Shown: positions 7,781 to 16,547 of the stretch, in pieces
How positions within the stretch are numbered: the first letter of the stretch is position 1
How the letters are laid out: every line of letters starts with the position of its first letter
Assembly (NCBI GenBank): GCA_000435275.1
Contig: FR883883.1
Location: 28,706 to 92,705, forward strand
Length of the DNA stretch: 64,000 nucleotides
Source of the DNA: Clostridium sp. CAG:557
Lineage (GTDB): Bacteria > Bacillota > Clostridia > Oscillospirales > Acutalibacteraceae
Direction: 5' to 3'
The notes under the pieces: generated by a model
Databases searched by the model: none
Told to the model about the DNA's origin: nothing
The model's input: the letters and a program-made list of their open reading frames with translations, nothing else
Program-made: the position numbers and the translations under genes

Positions 7781-8356
7781 ATGGGTTTTAGAAAAAAACA
7801 AGTAATTTTGGCAGCATTAGTTTTAGCATTGGGTACAGCAGTTTATCTTAATTGGCAGTTTTCTTCTAATCAGGACTTGATTGCGGATAATTCTATAATG
7901 TCGACAAAAGAGTTAGGGGAGGCTCAATTTGTGAATAATACACCTACACCGGAAGAGTCTGGGGACAAAAAAGAGGATAAAAAAGAAGATGAACCACAAA
8001 ATTCTTCTGAATATTTCTCAAAAGCAAAAACTACGCGTCAAAAGGCCAGAGACGAAGCTACTGACATGATAAAAGAAATTTTAGAGGATGCTAAATCTTC
8101 AGAACAAGCGAAGTCCGAGGCAATAAAACAAGCTTCTGAAGTTGCCAAAAATATAGAGCAAGAGGCTAATATTGAAAGCTTGATAAAAGCCAAAGGTATA
8201 ACGGATTGTTTGGCATTTATTCAAAACGACGAGTGCAGTGTGGTTGTAGGCGGAGGCGAGGCTCTTAATGAAAATTTAGCCGTTGCAATAAAAGATATTA
8301 TTGCTGGCCAAGGAGGAATTTCTCCGGACAAAATAAAGATAGTCGAAGCAAAATGA
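7781..8356 (+). CDS. spoIIIAH: stage III sporulation protein AH
   Basis: 191 residues with one N-terminal membrane segment (VILAALVLALGTAVYLNW), an acidic/lysine linker, then a YscJ/FliF-like ring-building domain: ARDEATDMIKEILEDAKSS..AKNIEQEANIESLIKAKGI..CSVVVGGGEALNE. In the family this domain binds forespore SpoIIQ across the intermembrane space. SD AGGAGG lies 8 nt before the ATG. It closes the spoIIIA operon; a new promoter for nusB begins 3 nt after its stop codon. Confidence 0.95.
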   Translation: MGFRKKQVILAALVLALGTAVYLNWQFSSNQDLIADNSIMSTKELGEAQFVNNTPTPEESGDKKEDKKEDEPQNSSEYFSKAKTTRQKARDEATDMIKEILEDAKSSEQAKSEAIKQASEVAKNIEQEANIESLIKAKGITDCLAFIQNDECSVVVGGGEALNENLAVAIKDIIAGQGGISPDKIKIVEAK

Positions 8357-8358
8357 GG

Positions 8359-8386
8359 TTGATTGTTTTTCGTTTTGTGATATAAT
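8359..8386 (+). promoter_or_regulatory. sigma-A promoter driving the nusB leader
   Basis: TTGATT at 8359-8364, 16-bp spacer, TATAAT at 8381-8386. It starts directly after the spoIIIAH stop and gives a leader of about 107 nt before nusB, with an intrinsic terminator inside it. Confidence 0.65.
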
Positions 8387-8448
8387 TAAACATGAGCTTA
8401 AAAACAGTAATTGAACCTTAAAAAAATTATTATTTTGCTTGATTTTTG

Positions 8449-8480
8449 CCCTTTACTTGTTTTTAGTAGAGGGTTTTCTT
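8449..8480 (+). terminator. intrinsic terminator in the nusB leader
   Basis: CCCTTTACT (8449-8457) pairs with AGTAGAGGG (8465-8473), 9 bp including one G-U, loop of 7, followed by TTTTCTTATTTTTT. It lies about 56 nt downstream of the predicted transcription start and 23 nt before the nusB start, so it either ends the spoIIIA transcript or acts as an attenuator of nusB. Confidence 0.75.
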
Positions 8481-8499
8481 ATTTTTTGGAGGGATTTTT

Positions 8500-8916
8500 T
8501 TGAACAGACGCAAGCAGCGCGAATTAATTTTTTTATTGCTATTTGAGAATATTTTTACCGGATATTCTTTAGATGAACTTAAAGAGATTAAGTTTTTGAC
8601 AGAGGAATTTTCACCAGAAGATTTTAATGACTTTATCGAGAAATATTTTATAGAAATTCAAGAAAAAATACCGGCTATAGATGAGTTAATTACAAAGTTT
8701 TCTTTAAAATGGGGCAAAGAGAGACTCTCAAAAGTAGCCCTTGCCATATTGAGACTGGCAGTTTATGAGATGCTTTACCAAGATGAAATTCCAACAAGCG
8801 TCGCGATTAACGAAGCGGTGGAGCTTTCTAAAAAATACGGTGCGGACAAAGAATCTTCGTTTATAAACGGCATGTTGGGCGGACTTAGCAGAGATTTGGA
8901 GCAAAAAAATGAATAG
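8500..8916 (+). CDS. nusB: transcription antitermination factor NusB
   Basis: All-helical 138-residue RNA-binding protein that with NusE/S10 binds boxA RNA and promotes rRNA antitermination. It starts RRKQRELIFLLLFE, has the WGKERLSKVALAILRLAVYEMLYQDEIPTSVAINEAVELSKKYG segment that defines NusB, and ends at the usual length. TTG start with SD GGAGGG at 8488-8493. The 3' end overlaps the next gene by 8 nt, starting a tight run nusB, TsaD-like, xseA, xseB, ispA. Confidence 0.95.
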   Translation: MNRRKQRELIFLLLFENIFTGYSLDELKEIKFLTEEFSPEDFNDFIEKYFIEIQEKIPAIDELITKFSLKWGKERLSKVALAILRLAVYEMLYQDEIPTSVAINEAVELSKKYGADKESSFINGMLGGLSRDLEQKNE

Positions 8917-9847
8917 CTTTTTGGGCCTGGACACCAGCAATTATACGACTTCGGCCGCGGTGTGCTTTTCTGACGGAGCCGTGCAGCACGCTAAAAAATT
9001 ATTGCCTGTAAAAAGCGGCGAAAAGGGACTTCGCCAAAGTGACGCGTTTTTTCATCATGTAAATCAGTTGCCGGAAGTTTTTGCGCAGGCGACAAAAAAT
9101 TTACTTCAAATGCCGATTGCGGTTGGAGTTTCCGCAAAGCCACGCGATGAAATCGGGTCATATATGCCGTGCTTCAATGTTGGAGTGTCTTTTGGCAAAA
9201 CGATTGCGCAACTTTTGAATGTTCCGTGCTATGAATTTTCTCATCAGGCCGGACACATCGCTGCTGCGCTGTATTCAGCCAAAAAAATTGAATTATTATC
9301 ACAAAAATTTTTGGCGTTTCATGTTTCCGGCGGCACCACCGAGGCGTTGCTTGTTACGCCGGCTGCGAATAATGTGATAAAAACGCAGATTGTTGCCAAA
9401 ACTTTGGACTTAAACGCAGGGCAGCTTATTGATAGAATTGGCATTATGTTAGGACAAGAATTTCCAGCAGGTGCGAGTTTGGAAAAATTAGCGCTAAATT
9501 GCAACGATAATTTTAAGATTACTCCTACGTTAAAAGGTTGTGATTGTTGCTTATCTGGAATAGAAAATTTATGTGCAAAAATGAAATTAGAACAGCAAGA
9601 TGATGAAAAAATTGCAAGATTTTGTATTGAATATGTAGGAGCAACCCTTGAAAAAATGTGTGAGAATTTATTGGTGATTTGTGGGCAGCTTCCAGTTGTG
9701 TTTGCGGGTGGAGTTATGTCGAATTCGATAATAAAAAATCGCTTGCAGTCGCGATTTGATGCGATTTTTGGCAAACCTGTTTTTTCATCGGACAACGCTG
9801 TTGGAATTTCTGTGCTTACGGCAATAAAAGTGGGTGAATTGCGATGA
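8909..9847 (+). CDS. TsaD/Kae1-like paralogue (peptidase M22 family)
   Basis: 312 residues of the ASKHA fold. It begins FLGLDTSNYTTSAAV and has the paired-histidine motif HQAGH near residue 115, HVSGGTTEALLV, and AGGVMSN near the C-terminus, all as in TsaD. But the N-terminus lacks the GIETSCDET signature of true TsaD, and the sequence is clearly divergent. In clostridia this divergent copy commonly sits between nusB and xseA (recalled). It is therefore probably not the t6A-synthesis enzyme; its substrate is unknown. It overlaps nusB by 8 nt and xseA by 4 nt (ATGA). Confidence 0.82.
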   Translation: MNSFLGLDTSNYTTSAAVCFSDGAVQHAKKLLPVKSGEKGLRQSDAFFHHVNQLPEVFAQATKNLLQMPIAVGVSAKPRDEIGSYMPCFNVGVSFGKTIAQLLNVPCYEFSHQAGHIAAALYSAKKIELLSQKFLAFHVSGGTTEALLVTPAANNVIKTQIVAKTLDLNAGQLIDRIGIMLGQEFPAGASLEKLALNCNDNFKITPTLKGCDCCLSGIENLCAKMKLEQQDDEKIARFCIEYVGATLEKMCENLLVICGQLPVVFAGGVMSNSIIKNRLQSRFDAIFGKPVFSSDNAVGISVLTAIKVGELR

Positions 9848-11073
9848 ATGTGAACGTTCTTACGGTCTCGCAGCTGAATTTTTACATCAAGTCTATACTC
9901 GATTCGGATGCAAACCTCGAAAATATATTTTTGACAGGAGAAATTTCAAATTTTACTGACCATTATCAATCTGGCCATTTTTATTTTTCTTTAAAAGATA
10001 ATAAAAGTGTTGTAAAAGCCATTATGTTTGCTGGTTTTGCGCGCCGTGTAAAGTTTCGGCCACAGAACGGAATGAAGGTTATCGTGCGTGGTAGAGTGAC
10101 GGTTTATGAACCTTCCGGGGTGTATCAGGTTTATGTTGAAGACATGCAGCCAGATGGCGTTGGTGCGTTGAATTTAGCATTTGAACAGCTGAAAGAGAAG
10201 CTTTTAAAAGAAGGCTTATTTGACACTAAAACTAAGAAATCACTGCCTAAATACCCACAAAAAGTAGGAGTGATCACGTCAGAAACGGGCGCTGTATTTT
10301 GGGATATCCAGAATGTAATGAAACGTAGGTTTCCATTGGCTGAGATAGTTTTTCAGCCGGTTTTGGTGCAGGGTGAGGGCGCGGCAGAACAAATTATAGG
10401 CGCGATAAAAGAATTTAACGAGGATGCGCTTTGTGACGTCTTGATTGTGGCGCGTGGAGGCGGTTCTATCGAAGATTTGTGGGCATTTAATGATGAGAAT
10501 TTGGCTCGAGCGATTGCCGATTCAAAAATTCCGATAGTTTCTGCAGTCGGACATGAGACAGATTTTACAATATGTGATTTTGTTGCGGACCTTCGAGCGC
10601 CTACACCATCCGCGGCAGCTGAGCTGGTTGTGCCGGATGCGCAAAAACTTATTTCTGATTTAGAATATTTAACGTCGTATGTAAACTCTTTGATGCGGTG
10701 CAGATTAAATGATTATAGAAAAATATTGGATAGTTTACTTGAGAGGGAAGTTTTAAAGAGCCCGAAAAAGCTCGTAAGCAACAGAGGACTAGCCGTGGAA
10801 GCATTAGCGAATGCGCTGAAATTAAAATTTGGTGAGGTAATTTCCAAAAATAAAGAGAAATTTTTGTTGTCTGTTGGGAAATTAGATGCACTCAGTCCAC
10901 TGAAATTGATGAGTTCGGGCTATTGTGTGGCATTTGACAAAGAAAATAGCGTGATAAATTGTGTTGAGCAAGTTGCTGAAAACGACAAAATTTGTGTGGC
11001 GGTTTTTGATGGAAAATTTGACTGTATAGTGAAAAACGTGACTTCTGGAGGTGCTTTTTATGGCAAAAGGTAA
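9844..11073 (+). CDS. xseA: exodeoxyribonuclease VII large subunit
   Basis: 409 residues. The N-terminal OB-fold (about 1-100, with the GEISNFTDHYQSGHFYFSLKD segment) binds single-stranded DNA. The central catalytic domain contains VGVITSETGAVFWDI, VARGGGSIEDLWAFND and VGHETDFTICDFVADLRAPTPSAAAE, the family core. A coiled-coil region follows. With XseB it degrades single-stranded DNA from both ends. The start overlaps the previous stop (ATGA) and the 3' end overlaps xseB by 14 nt. Confidence 0.96.
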   Translation: MNVNVLTVSQLNFYIKSILDSDANLENIFLTGEISNFTDHYQSGHFYFSLKDNKSVVKAIMFAGFARRVKFRPQNGMKVIVRGRVTVYEPSGVYQVYVEDMQPDGVGALNLAFEQLKEKLLKEGLFDTKTKKSLPKYPQKVGVITSETGAVFWDIQNVMKRRFPLAEIVFQPVLVQGEGAAEQIIGAIKEFNEDALCDVLIVARGGGSIEDLWAFNDENLARAIADSKIPIVSAVGHETDFTICDFVADLRAPTPSAAAELVVPDAQKLISDLEYLTSYVNSLMRCRLNDYRKILDSLLEREVLKSPKKLVSNRGLAVEALANALKLKFGEVISKNKEKFLLSVGKLDALSPLKLMSSGYCVAFDKENSVINCVEQVAENDKICVAVFDGKFDCIVKNVTSGGAFYGKR

Positions 11074-11293
11074 ATCATTTGAGACGGAATTGAAAAAACT
11101 ACAAGAAATCGTGGCAAAACTTGAAAATGGTACAGAATCTTTAGAGGAATCTTTAAAATTATTTGAAGAAGGTACTAAAGTTGCTAAATTTTGTAACGAT
11201 GTTTTAGATTCAGCAGAGCAGAAAATTACAAACTTATCAAAAGTAAATTTATCTGCAGAAGGCACAGAGGAGGCTTCTGATGAGGAATATTGA
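11060..11293 (+). CDS. xseB: exodeoxyribonuclease VII small subunit
   Basis: 77 residues forming a helical hairpin: FETELKKLQEIVAKLENGTESLEESLKLFEEG is the diagnostic XseB sequence. ATG at 11060 follows SD GGAGGTG (11047-11053); an in-frame GTG at 11051 lies inside that SD. The C-terminal acidic tail overlaps the ispA start by 14 nt. It works only as the partner of XseA, which lies directly upstream. Confidence 0.95.
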   Translation: MAKGKSFETELKKLQEIVAKLENGTESLEESLKLFEEGTKVAKFCNDVLDSAEQKITNLSKVNLSAEGTEEASDEEY

Positions 11294-12161
11294 TGATTAT
11301 CTGGCATTAATAAATGACAATTTAGGCAAATATTTGCCTGGTAAAGATATTTTACAAAAATCTGTAATTGATGCAATGGAATATAGTTTAGCTGCAGGTG
11401 GAAAGAGAGTTAGACCGATTTTGACATTGGCATTTTGCGAGGCTTGTGGAGGATATGTGGAAAATGCGTTGCCTTTTGCATGCGCGGTGGAGATGGTCCA
11501 CACATACTCACTGATTCATGATGACTTGCCGTGCATGGATAATGATTTTTTGCGAAGAGGCCGGCCTGCAAACCATATTGCAAACGGTGAGGCCATGGCA
11601 CTTTTGGCAGGAGATGCACTTTTAACGAGAGCATTTGAAGTAATGTTGTGCGACGAGACAATAAAACTTGTTGGCGCAGAAGCAGCTGCGATGGCAGCAG
11701 GTTGTTTAGCGCGAAGTATTGGCGTTTTGGGAATGATTGGTGGGCAAGTTATTGACTTAGAAAGCGAAGGGAAAAATTTAACTCAGGTGGCGTTAGACAA
11801 AATGCATAGCTTGAAAACTGGCGCACTGATTACGGCAGCAGCTAAAATTGGTTGCATTGCGGCTCAGGCAAATAAAAATGAAATCTTAGCAGCTCAAAGC
11901 TACGCAAATTCAATTGGCTTGGCCTTTCAAATTATGGATGATATCTTGGACGTGACGTCTACCAGCGATGAATTGGGAAAAAACGTTGGAAGTGACTTAG
12001 CGGCCCAAAAGTCAACGTACGTTTCGTGCATGGGAATAGAAAAATCAAAAAGAACGGTTTTGCAGCTAACTGAAAATGCTATAAAATCTTTGAAAGTGTT
12101 CGGGGATAAAAAAGAATTTTTGCAAATTTTTGCACAGGATTTATCCAAAAGAAAACGCTGA
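11280..12161 (+). CDS. ispA: polyprenyl (farnesyl/geranyl) diphosphate synthase
   Basis: 293-residue trans-prenyltransferase that condenses IPP with allylic diphosphates. It shows GGKRVRPILTLAF, the first aspartate-rich motif DDLPCMDND near residue 80, and the second motif DDILD near 220 with FQIMDD before it. The pattern and length fit short-chain IspA rather than a long-chain synthase, but chain length cannot be read with certainty. It is followed by dxs, pairing early isoprenoid supply with chain assembly. Confidence 0.93.
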   Translation: MRNIDDYLALINDNLGKYLPGKDILQKSVIDAMEYSLAAGGKRVRPILTLAFCEACGGYVENALPFACAVEMVHTYSLIHDDLPCMDNDFLRRGRPANHIANGEAMALLAGDALLTRAFEVMLCDETIKLVGAEAAAMAAGCLARSIGVLGMIGGQVIDLESEGKNLTQVALDKMHSLKTGALITAAAKIGCIAAQANKNEILAAQSYANSIGLAFQIMDDILDVTSTSDELGKNVGSDLAAQKSTYVSCMGIEKSKRTVLQLTENAIKSLKVFGDKKEFLQIFAQDLSKRKR

Positions 12162-12162
12162 T

Positions 12163-12191
12163 TTGATTATGACAGCATTTTGTGGTATAAT
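12163..12191 (+). promoter_or_regulatory. sigma-A promoter upstream of dxs
   Basis: TTGATT at 12163-12168, 17-bp spacer, TATAAT at 12186-12191, in the 57-nt gap between ispA and dxs. It would give dxs-tlyA-nadK its own transcript in addition to any read-through from nusB-ispA. Confidence 0.65.
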
Positions 12192-12218
12192 GGGTTCATT
12201 ACATAAAAAGGTTTGGTA

Positions 12219-14129
12219 ATGATGTTGGAGAATTGTCTTTTAGATTTAGTTAATTCGCCTAAAGATATCAAAAAGATGTCAGTTGAGGAATTGGAAAGTT
12301 TATGTGCACAAATAAGGGGAAAGTTAATAGAAGTTGTCTCGAAAAACGGCGGACATTTAGCGTCAAATTTGGGCACAGTGGAGTTGACAGTTGCATTACA
12401 TAAAGTTCTAAATTGCCCTCAAGATCAGATAGTTTGGGACGTTGGACATCAATCTTATACACATAAAATTTTGACAGGAAGACGAGAAAAAATTGACACG
12501 ATACGAAAAGAGAACGGAATTTCGGGGTTTACGCGCAGAGATGAAAGCATTTTTGATCCGTTTAGTTCGGGCCATAGTAGTACGTCGATTTCTGCGGCTT
12601 TTGGTCTTTTAAATGCTAAAAATTTGAAAAATGAACCCGGCAAAGTGGTTGCGGTAATTGGCGATGGAGCGCTTTCTGGCGGGCTTGCTTACGAGGGAAT
12701 AAATAATGCAGGTGCATATAAGAAAAATTTTATTGTTGTATTAAATGACAATAAAATGTCAATTTCTAGAAATGTCGGCTCGATGGCGCGCTATCTTTCT
12801 GCGATACGAACACGAAATATTTATTTGCGAACAAAAAGTGTTGTGGATAAAATTCTTAATAAAGTACCGATTTTTGGTAGCGCTGTAAGAAAAATTATTT
12901 TAAAATCAACATCTGCACTTAAAAATTTGGTGTATAATGGTACTATTTTTGAAAACCTTGGATTTATGTATTATGGTCCAATTGATGGGCACAATTTGCG
13001 AGAGCTTATAAAAGTTTTGCAGGTAGCAAAGTCAAAGGATCGCCCGGTTTTGGTTCATGTGAACACCGTTAAGGGGAAGGGATATTCTTTTGCAGAAAAA
13101 AATCCCAAAGATTTTCATGGAATTTCTGGATTTGATATAAAAACTGGAGCGAGAGGTTCATCTCTTTCACTTGATTTTTCGTATATTTTTGGCAAAGAAC
13201 TTTGCAAAATTGCTGAAAATGATGATAGAATTTGTGCAATTACGGCAGCTATGAAACTTGGAACTGGGCTTTCTTGTTTTTCAAAGAGATTTAAACACCG
13301 ATTTTTTGATGTAGGAATAGCAGAAGGTCATGCAGTGACCTTTGCTGGTGGGATTGCTGTGGGCGGAATGATTCCGATTTTTGCGGTTTATTCTACTTTT
13401 TTGCAGAGGAGCTATGATCAAATAATTCACGATGCGGCCCTCCAAAAGTTAAAAATCGTATTAGCGATTGACAGAGCGGGAATTGTTGGAGAAGATGGAG
13501 AAACGCATCAAGGCATTTTTGATGTTTCTTTTTTGAATCCTATTCCAAATGTGACGATTTATTCACCAAGTTTTTTTGATGAAGTTAGCACGATGTTAAG
13601 GAAGGCGATTTATGAGACAGATGGTGTCAGCGCAGTGCGATATCCAAGAGGAACGCAGATGTATAAGCCGGCAGATTTTGTTTGCAGTGAACAGCCTTTT
13701 GACATTTATGGAAGTGCAATAAATTGTGAAAACGTTATTGTTACTTACGGGAGATTATTTTCACAGGCGTGTTTGGCAAAAGAAAATTTAGCAGTAAGGG
13801 GCATTAAAACGTGCATTTTAAAGCTAAACAGAATCAAGCCGATTGACGATAAAGCAGTTTTGATTGCAAAACGCTTTAAAAATGTATTTTTCTTTGAAGA
13901 GGGTATGTTAACTGGCGGAATAGGCGAAAGTTTTAATTACGAGCTTAGCAATGTTGGCTTTAAAGGCAGATTTTACTTGACTGCGATAGAAGATAAGTTC
14001 ATTCAGCAGGCTACAGTTGGAGCTACTTTGCATAAACTGGGCTTCGATTCAGCTGGAATGGAAAATTTAATTGCACAGAGGGTAGGTTGTGATGCTAAAC
14101 AAAAAAAGGCTGGATGTAATGCTATTTGA
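12219..14129 (+). CDS. dxs: 1-deoxy-D-xylulose-5-phosphate synthase
   Basis: Thiamine-diphosphate enzyme that condenses pyruvate and glyceraldehyde-3-phosphate, first step of the MEP isoprenoid route. About 636 residues. HQSYTHKILTGR, GHSSTSISAAFGL, the ThDP/Mg motif GDGALSGGLAYEG and the partner NDNKMSIS are all present in the N-terminal half; the pyrimidine-domain DVGIAEGHAVTFAGG and IDRAGIVGEDGETHQG follow. ATG at 12219 has AAAAGG upstream. Its last 38 nt overlap tlyA in another frame. Confidence 0.96.
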   Translation: MMLENCLLDLVNSPKDIKKMSVEELESLCAQIRGKLIEVVSKNGGHLASNLGTVELTVALHKVLNCPQDQIVWDVGHQSYTHKILTGRREKIDTIRKENGISGFTRRDESIFDPFSSGHSSTSISAAFGLLNAKNLKNEPGKVVAVIGDGALSGGLAYEGINNAGAYKKNFIVVLNDNKMSISRNVGSMARYLSAIRTRNIYLRTKSVVDKILNKVPIFGSAVRKIILKSTSALKNLVYNGTIFENLGFMYYGPIDGHNLRELIKVLQVAKSKDRPVLVHVNTVKGKGYSFAEKNPKDFHGISGFDIKTGARGSSLSLDFSYIFGKELCKIAENDDRICAITAAMKLGTGLSCFSKRFKHRFFDVGIAEGHAVTFAGGIAVGGMIPIFAVYSTFLQRSYDQIIHDAALQKLKIVLAIDRAGIVGEDGETHQGIFDVSFLNPIPNVTIYSPSFFDEVSTMLRKAIYETDGVSAVRYPRGTQMYKPADFVCSEQPFDIYGSAINCENVIVTYGRLFSQACLAKENLAVRGIKTCILKLNRIKPIDDKAVLIAKRFKNVFFFEEGMLTGGIGESFNYELSNVGFKGRFYLTAIEDKFIQQATVGATLHKLGFDSAGMENLIAQRVGCDAKQKKAGCNAI

Positions 14130-14901
14130 GCGCGGTTTGACACAGAGCCGAGAAAAGGCGCGTACGGTGATTATGGCAGGAAATGTGTACGTCGATAATC
14201 AAAAGGCGGACAAGCCTGGAACTTTGTTTAAGGATGATGTCAAAATTGAGGTTAGAAGCCCGCGAATAAATTACGTCAGCCGAGGTGGTTTGAAGCTCGA
14301 GAAGGCGATAAAAGCGTTTAAAATCGAATTAAATGGCAAAGTTGCGATGGATATTGGCGCATCAACTGGCGGTTTTACCGATTGCATGCTACAAAATGGA
14401 GCGAAAAAAGTTTATTCTGTAGATGTGGGGTATGGTCAGCTCGATTGGAAGCTGCGCAATGATCCGCGAGTAATTAATCTGGAGCGCACGAATATCCGAT
14501 ATCTTGACGAAACTATTGTTGTGGATGAGTTGAATTTTTTTAGTGTAGATGTTTCGTTTATCTCGCTGAGGTTGGTGTTGCCGGTTGCGCGGCGATTTAT
14601 GGCGGAGAAAGCGACAGCAGTTTGTTTGATAAAGCCGCAATTTGAGGCCGGAAAAGAAAATGTTGGCAAAAATGGTGTGGTTCGCGATAAAAGTGTTCAT
14701 GAAAGCGTTGTTAGCGAGATTTGTGAGTTCGTTTTGAATAATGGGTTTGATATTTTAGGACTCGATTTTTCGCCAGTAAAAGGTCCAAAGGGCAATATTG
14801 AATATCTTATTTATTTACAAAAATCTGAAAATCCTAAAAACTTGACCAATTTTGACATAAAATCATTGATAGATATTTCTCATGAAACGCTAGATAAATA
14901 A
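14092..14901 (+). CDS. tlyA: TlyA-family rRNA 2'-O-methyltransferase (S4 domain)
   Basis: 269 residues. An S4 RNA-binding domain at the N-terminus (KKRLDVMLFERGLTQSREKA, VYVDNQ) is followed by an FtsJ-like Rossmann methyltransferase with SAM motif MDIGASTGGFTDCML and DVSFISLRLVLP. Family members methylate the 2'-OH of rRNA nucleotides, and were once called hemolysins. ATG at 14092 overlaps the end of dxs by 38 nt. dxs-tlyA-nadK is a conserved firmicute order; argR and recN, which often follow, are absent here. Confidence 0.93.
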   Translation: MLNKKRLDVMLFERGLTQSREKARTVIMAGNVYVDNQKADKPGTLFKDDVKIEVRSPRINYVSRGGLKLEKAIKAFKIELNGKVAMDIGASTGGFTDCMLQNGAKKVYSVDVGYGQLDWKLRNDPRVINLERTNIRYLDETIVVDELNFFSVDVSFISLRLVLPVARRFMAEKATAVCLIKPQFEAGKENVGKNGVVRDKSVHESVVSEICEFVLNNGFDILGLDFSPVKGPKGNIEYLIYLQKSENPKNLTNFDIKSLIDISHETLDK

Positions 14902-14918
14902 AATTTAGGATGATTATT

Positions 14919-15773
14919 ATGAAAATTGCACTTTTTTTAAACCCTGTAAAAAATGGAATTTTCGAATATGCTGAAAAAGTTATAAAAAAGTTAAAAAATT
15001 TTGATAAGAATGTTTGTGTATATAGAATACAAAATTCATTTTATGAGAATGTTTGTTTAGACCAAGACGCAGATGAATTTATAAAAAAATGTGATGTGAT
15101 TTTGACAATTGGTGGAGATGGGACAATAATTCGTTTGGCGAAATATGCAGCGAAATTTTCAAAGCCAGTTTTAGGAATAAATTTTGGCAGACTTGGCTTT
15201 ATTACAGGAATTGAAAGAAATGAACTTGACAAGCTGGAGCTTTTAGTGGAAGGCAAGTATGCTGTCAAAAGTAGAGCTTTGTTGGAAGTCGTCATATACA
15301 AAGGTGGCAATACAAAAACTTTTTTAGCGGTTAATGATGCGGTAATTTCAAAGGGAGAACGCACAAGAATTGTAGATTTTTTTGTAAAATTAAATGATGC
15401 TGAAGTTTGCAGTTATTGTGCAGATGGCTTGATTTTATCGACTGCAACAGGTTCTACAGCGTATTCACTGTCGGCAGGTGGCCCTATAATTTCACCGGAT
15501 ATTGACTGCATTTTGATGACACCAATTTGCCCACATTCTATGTTTGCAAAGCCTGTGGTTTTTTCAGATAAAAATTCTGTAGAAATCGTAGTGGCGGCGA
15601 AAGACAATGGAAGAGTATTGTTGAACATAGATGGTGATATTGTATCAGAATTATCAAATTTTGATAAAGTTATTGTTAAATGCGCAGATGAAAAGGTTGA
15701 TATAATCTCTTTTGATGATAGAAATTTTTACAAAAGGTTATCACAAAAATTATTGGATAATTGCATTCAGTGA
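14919..15773 (+). CDS. nadK: NAD kinase
   Basis: Phosphorylates NAD to NADP. About 284 residues with the GGDGT motif (LTIGGDGTIIRLAKYAA) near residue 67, AVNDAVISKGERTRIVDF in the middle, and the glycine-rich DGLILSTATGSTAYSLSAGGPII segment that lines the NAD site. ATG at 14919 is chosen because TTTAGGA ending at 14910 is a suitably spaced SD; an in-frame ATG at 14910 sits on it. Last gene of the dxs operon; no clear terminator was found in the AT-rich 170 nt that follow. Confidence 0.95.
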   Translation: MKIALFLNPVKNGIFEYAEKVIKKLKNFDKNVCVYRIQNSFYENVCLDQDADEFIKKCDVILTIGGDGTIIRLAKYAAKFSKPVLGINFGRLGFITGIERNELDKLELLVEGKYAVKSRALLEVVIYKGGNTKTFLAVNDAVISKGERTRIVDFFVKLNDAEVCSYCADGLILSTATGSTAYSLSAGGPIISPDIDCILMTPICPHSMFAKPVVFSDKNSVEIVVAAKDNGRVLLNIDGDIVSELSNFDKVIVKCADEKVDIISFDDRNFYKRLSQKLLDNCIQ

Positions 15774-15944
15774 CTTTGAAAATAAAAAGATGTGAATACT
15801 TTTGTTAAATTAGTGCTGCATTTTTAATGAAAAAACGAATTTTTTGTCAAAAAAGTAGATTTTTTGAAATTTTTCTAAAAAGTAAAAATAAATGTACAAA
15901 AGTATGCTAAAATTAAATATGTAATAAAATTAGGAGAGGTTTTT

Positions 15945-16502
15945 ATGAAAAAATTATTATCAGCTATTTTGTCAGTATCTTTATTATGTGCTTCGACAAA
16001 TTCGTACTGTTTTGCAAAAACTGCATGGAATTCATACAGCAGAGAAGGCTCTGCAAAACCAATTTCAGTATTCAAACAAAAAGATGGAGAAAAGGTTATA
16101 GTGAAAGGAGAAGAGTCTCCAACTATCGTTATAAACAATAAAAGTGAAAGCAAGTCTAGTGCACATGCTTCGAGCGGCAGCACTTTTTCAAAATTATTTT
16201 TGCTTGCAATAAAGTTGGGTATAGGAGTTTTGGCAACAAAGTTTGCGATTAGTAAATTAAAAAGTTTTGGAGGCCATGTTTCGGAGGGAGTTTCTAAAGG
16301 ATTCAATAGTTTGAAGGATTTAGCGTTAAATTTTACAGATTTGATGAACAAAAATAAACTTCAAAATAAAGAAAATGAGGAAGGCAATATTGAAAAAAGT
16401 AGCTTTTTAGACAAATTTAAAAATTTATTTAACTTGAAAAACGTTTTTAATATAGGGTTGCTTTATTCTATAATTAGTAGCAAGGACTGGAGTCTTAGTT
16501 AG
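15945..16502 (+). CDS. secreted or membrane-associated protein of unknown function
   Basis: 185 residues, not recognised. A signal peptide is clear (KKLLSAILSVSLLCASTNSYCFA). The mature part is Ser/Lys-rich with a low-complexity SESKSSAHASSGS stretch, then a hydrophobic helix (LFLLAIKLGIGVLATKFAI) near residues 83-105, then repeated amphipathic helices with Phe/Lys/Asn. SD AGGAGAGG precedes the ATG. A terminator follows, so it is a single-gene unit. Could be a sporulation-envelope or cell-wall protein, but this is not supported by any motif. Confidence 0.6.
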   Translation: MKKLLSAILSVSLLCASTNSYCFAKTAWNSYSREGSAKPISVFKQKDGEKVIVKGEESPTIVINNKSESKSSAHASSGSTFSKLFLLAIKLGIGVLATKFAISKLKSFGGHVSEGVSKGFNSLKDLALNFTDLMNKNKLQNKENEEGNIEKSSFLDKFKNLFNLKNVFNIGLLYSIISSKDWSLS

Positions 16503-16510
16503 AATTTGAT

Positions 16511-16547
16511 AAGCTGTGAGAAATTTTATTCTTGCGGCTTTATTTTT
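16511..16547 (+). terminator. intrinsic terminator after the unknown secreted protein
   Basis: AAGCTGTGAG pairs with CTTGCGGCTT over 10 bp including three G-U pairs, loop of 10 nt, followed by TATTTTTTT. It works in the plus direction; the convergent gene ends just beyond. Confidence 0.75.
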
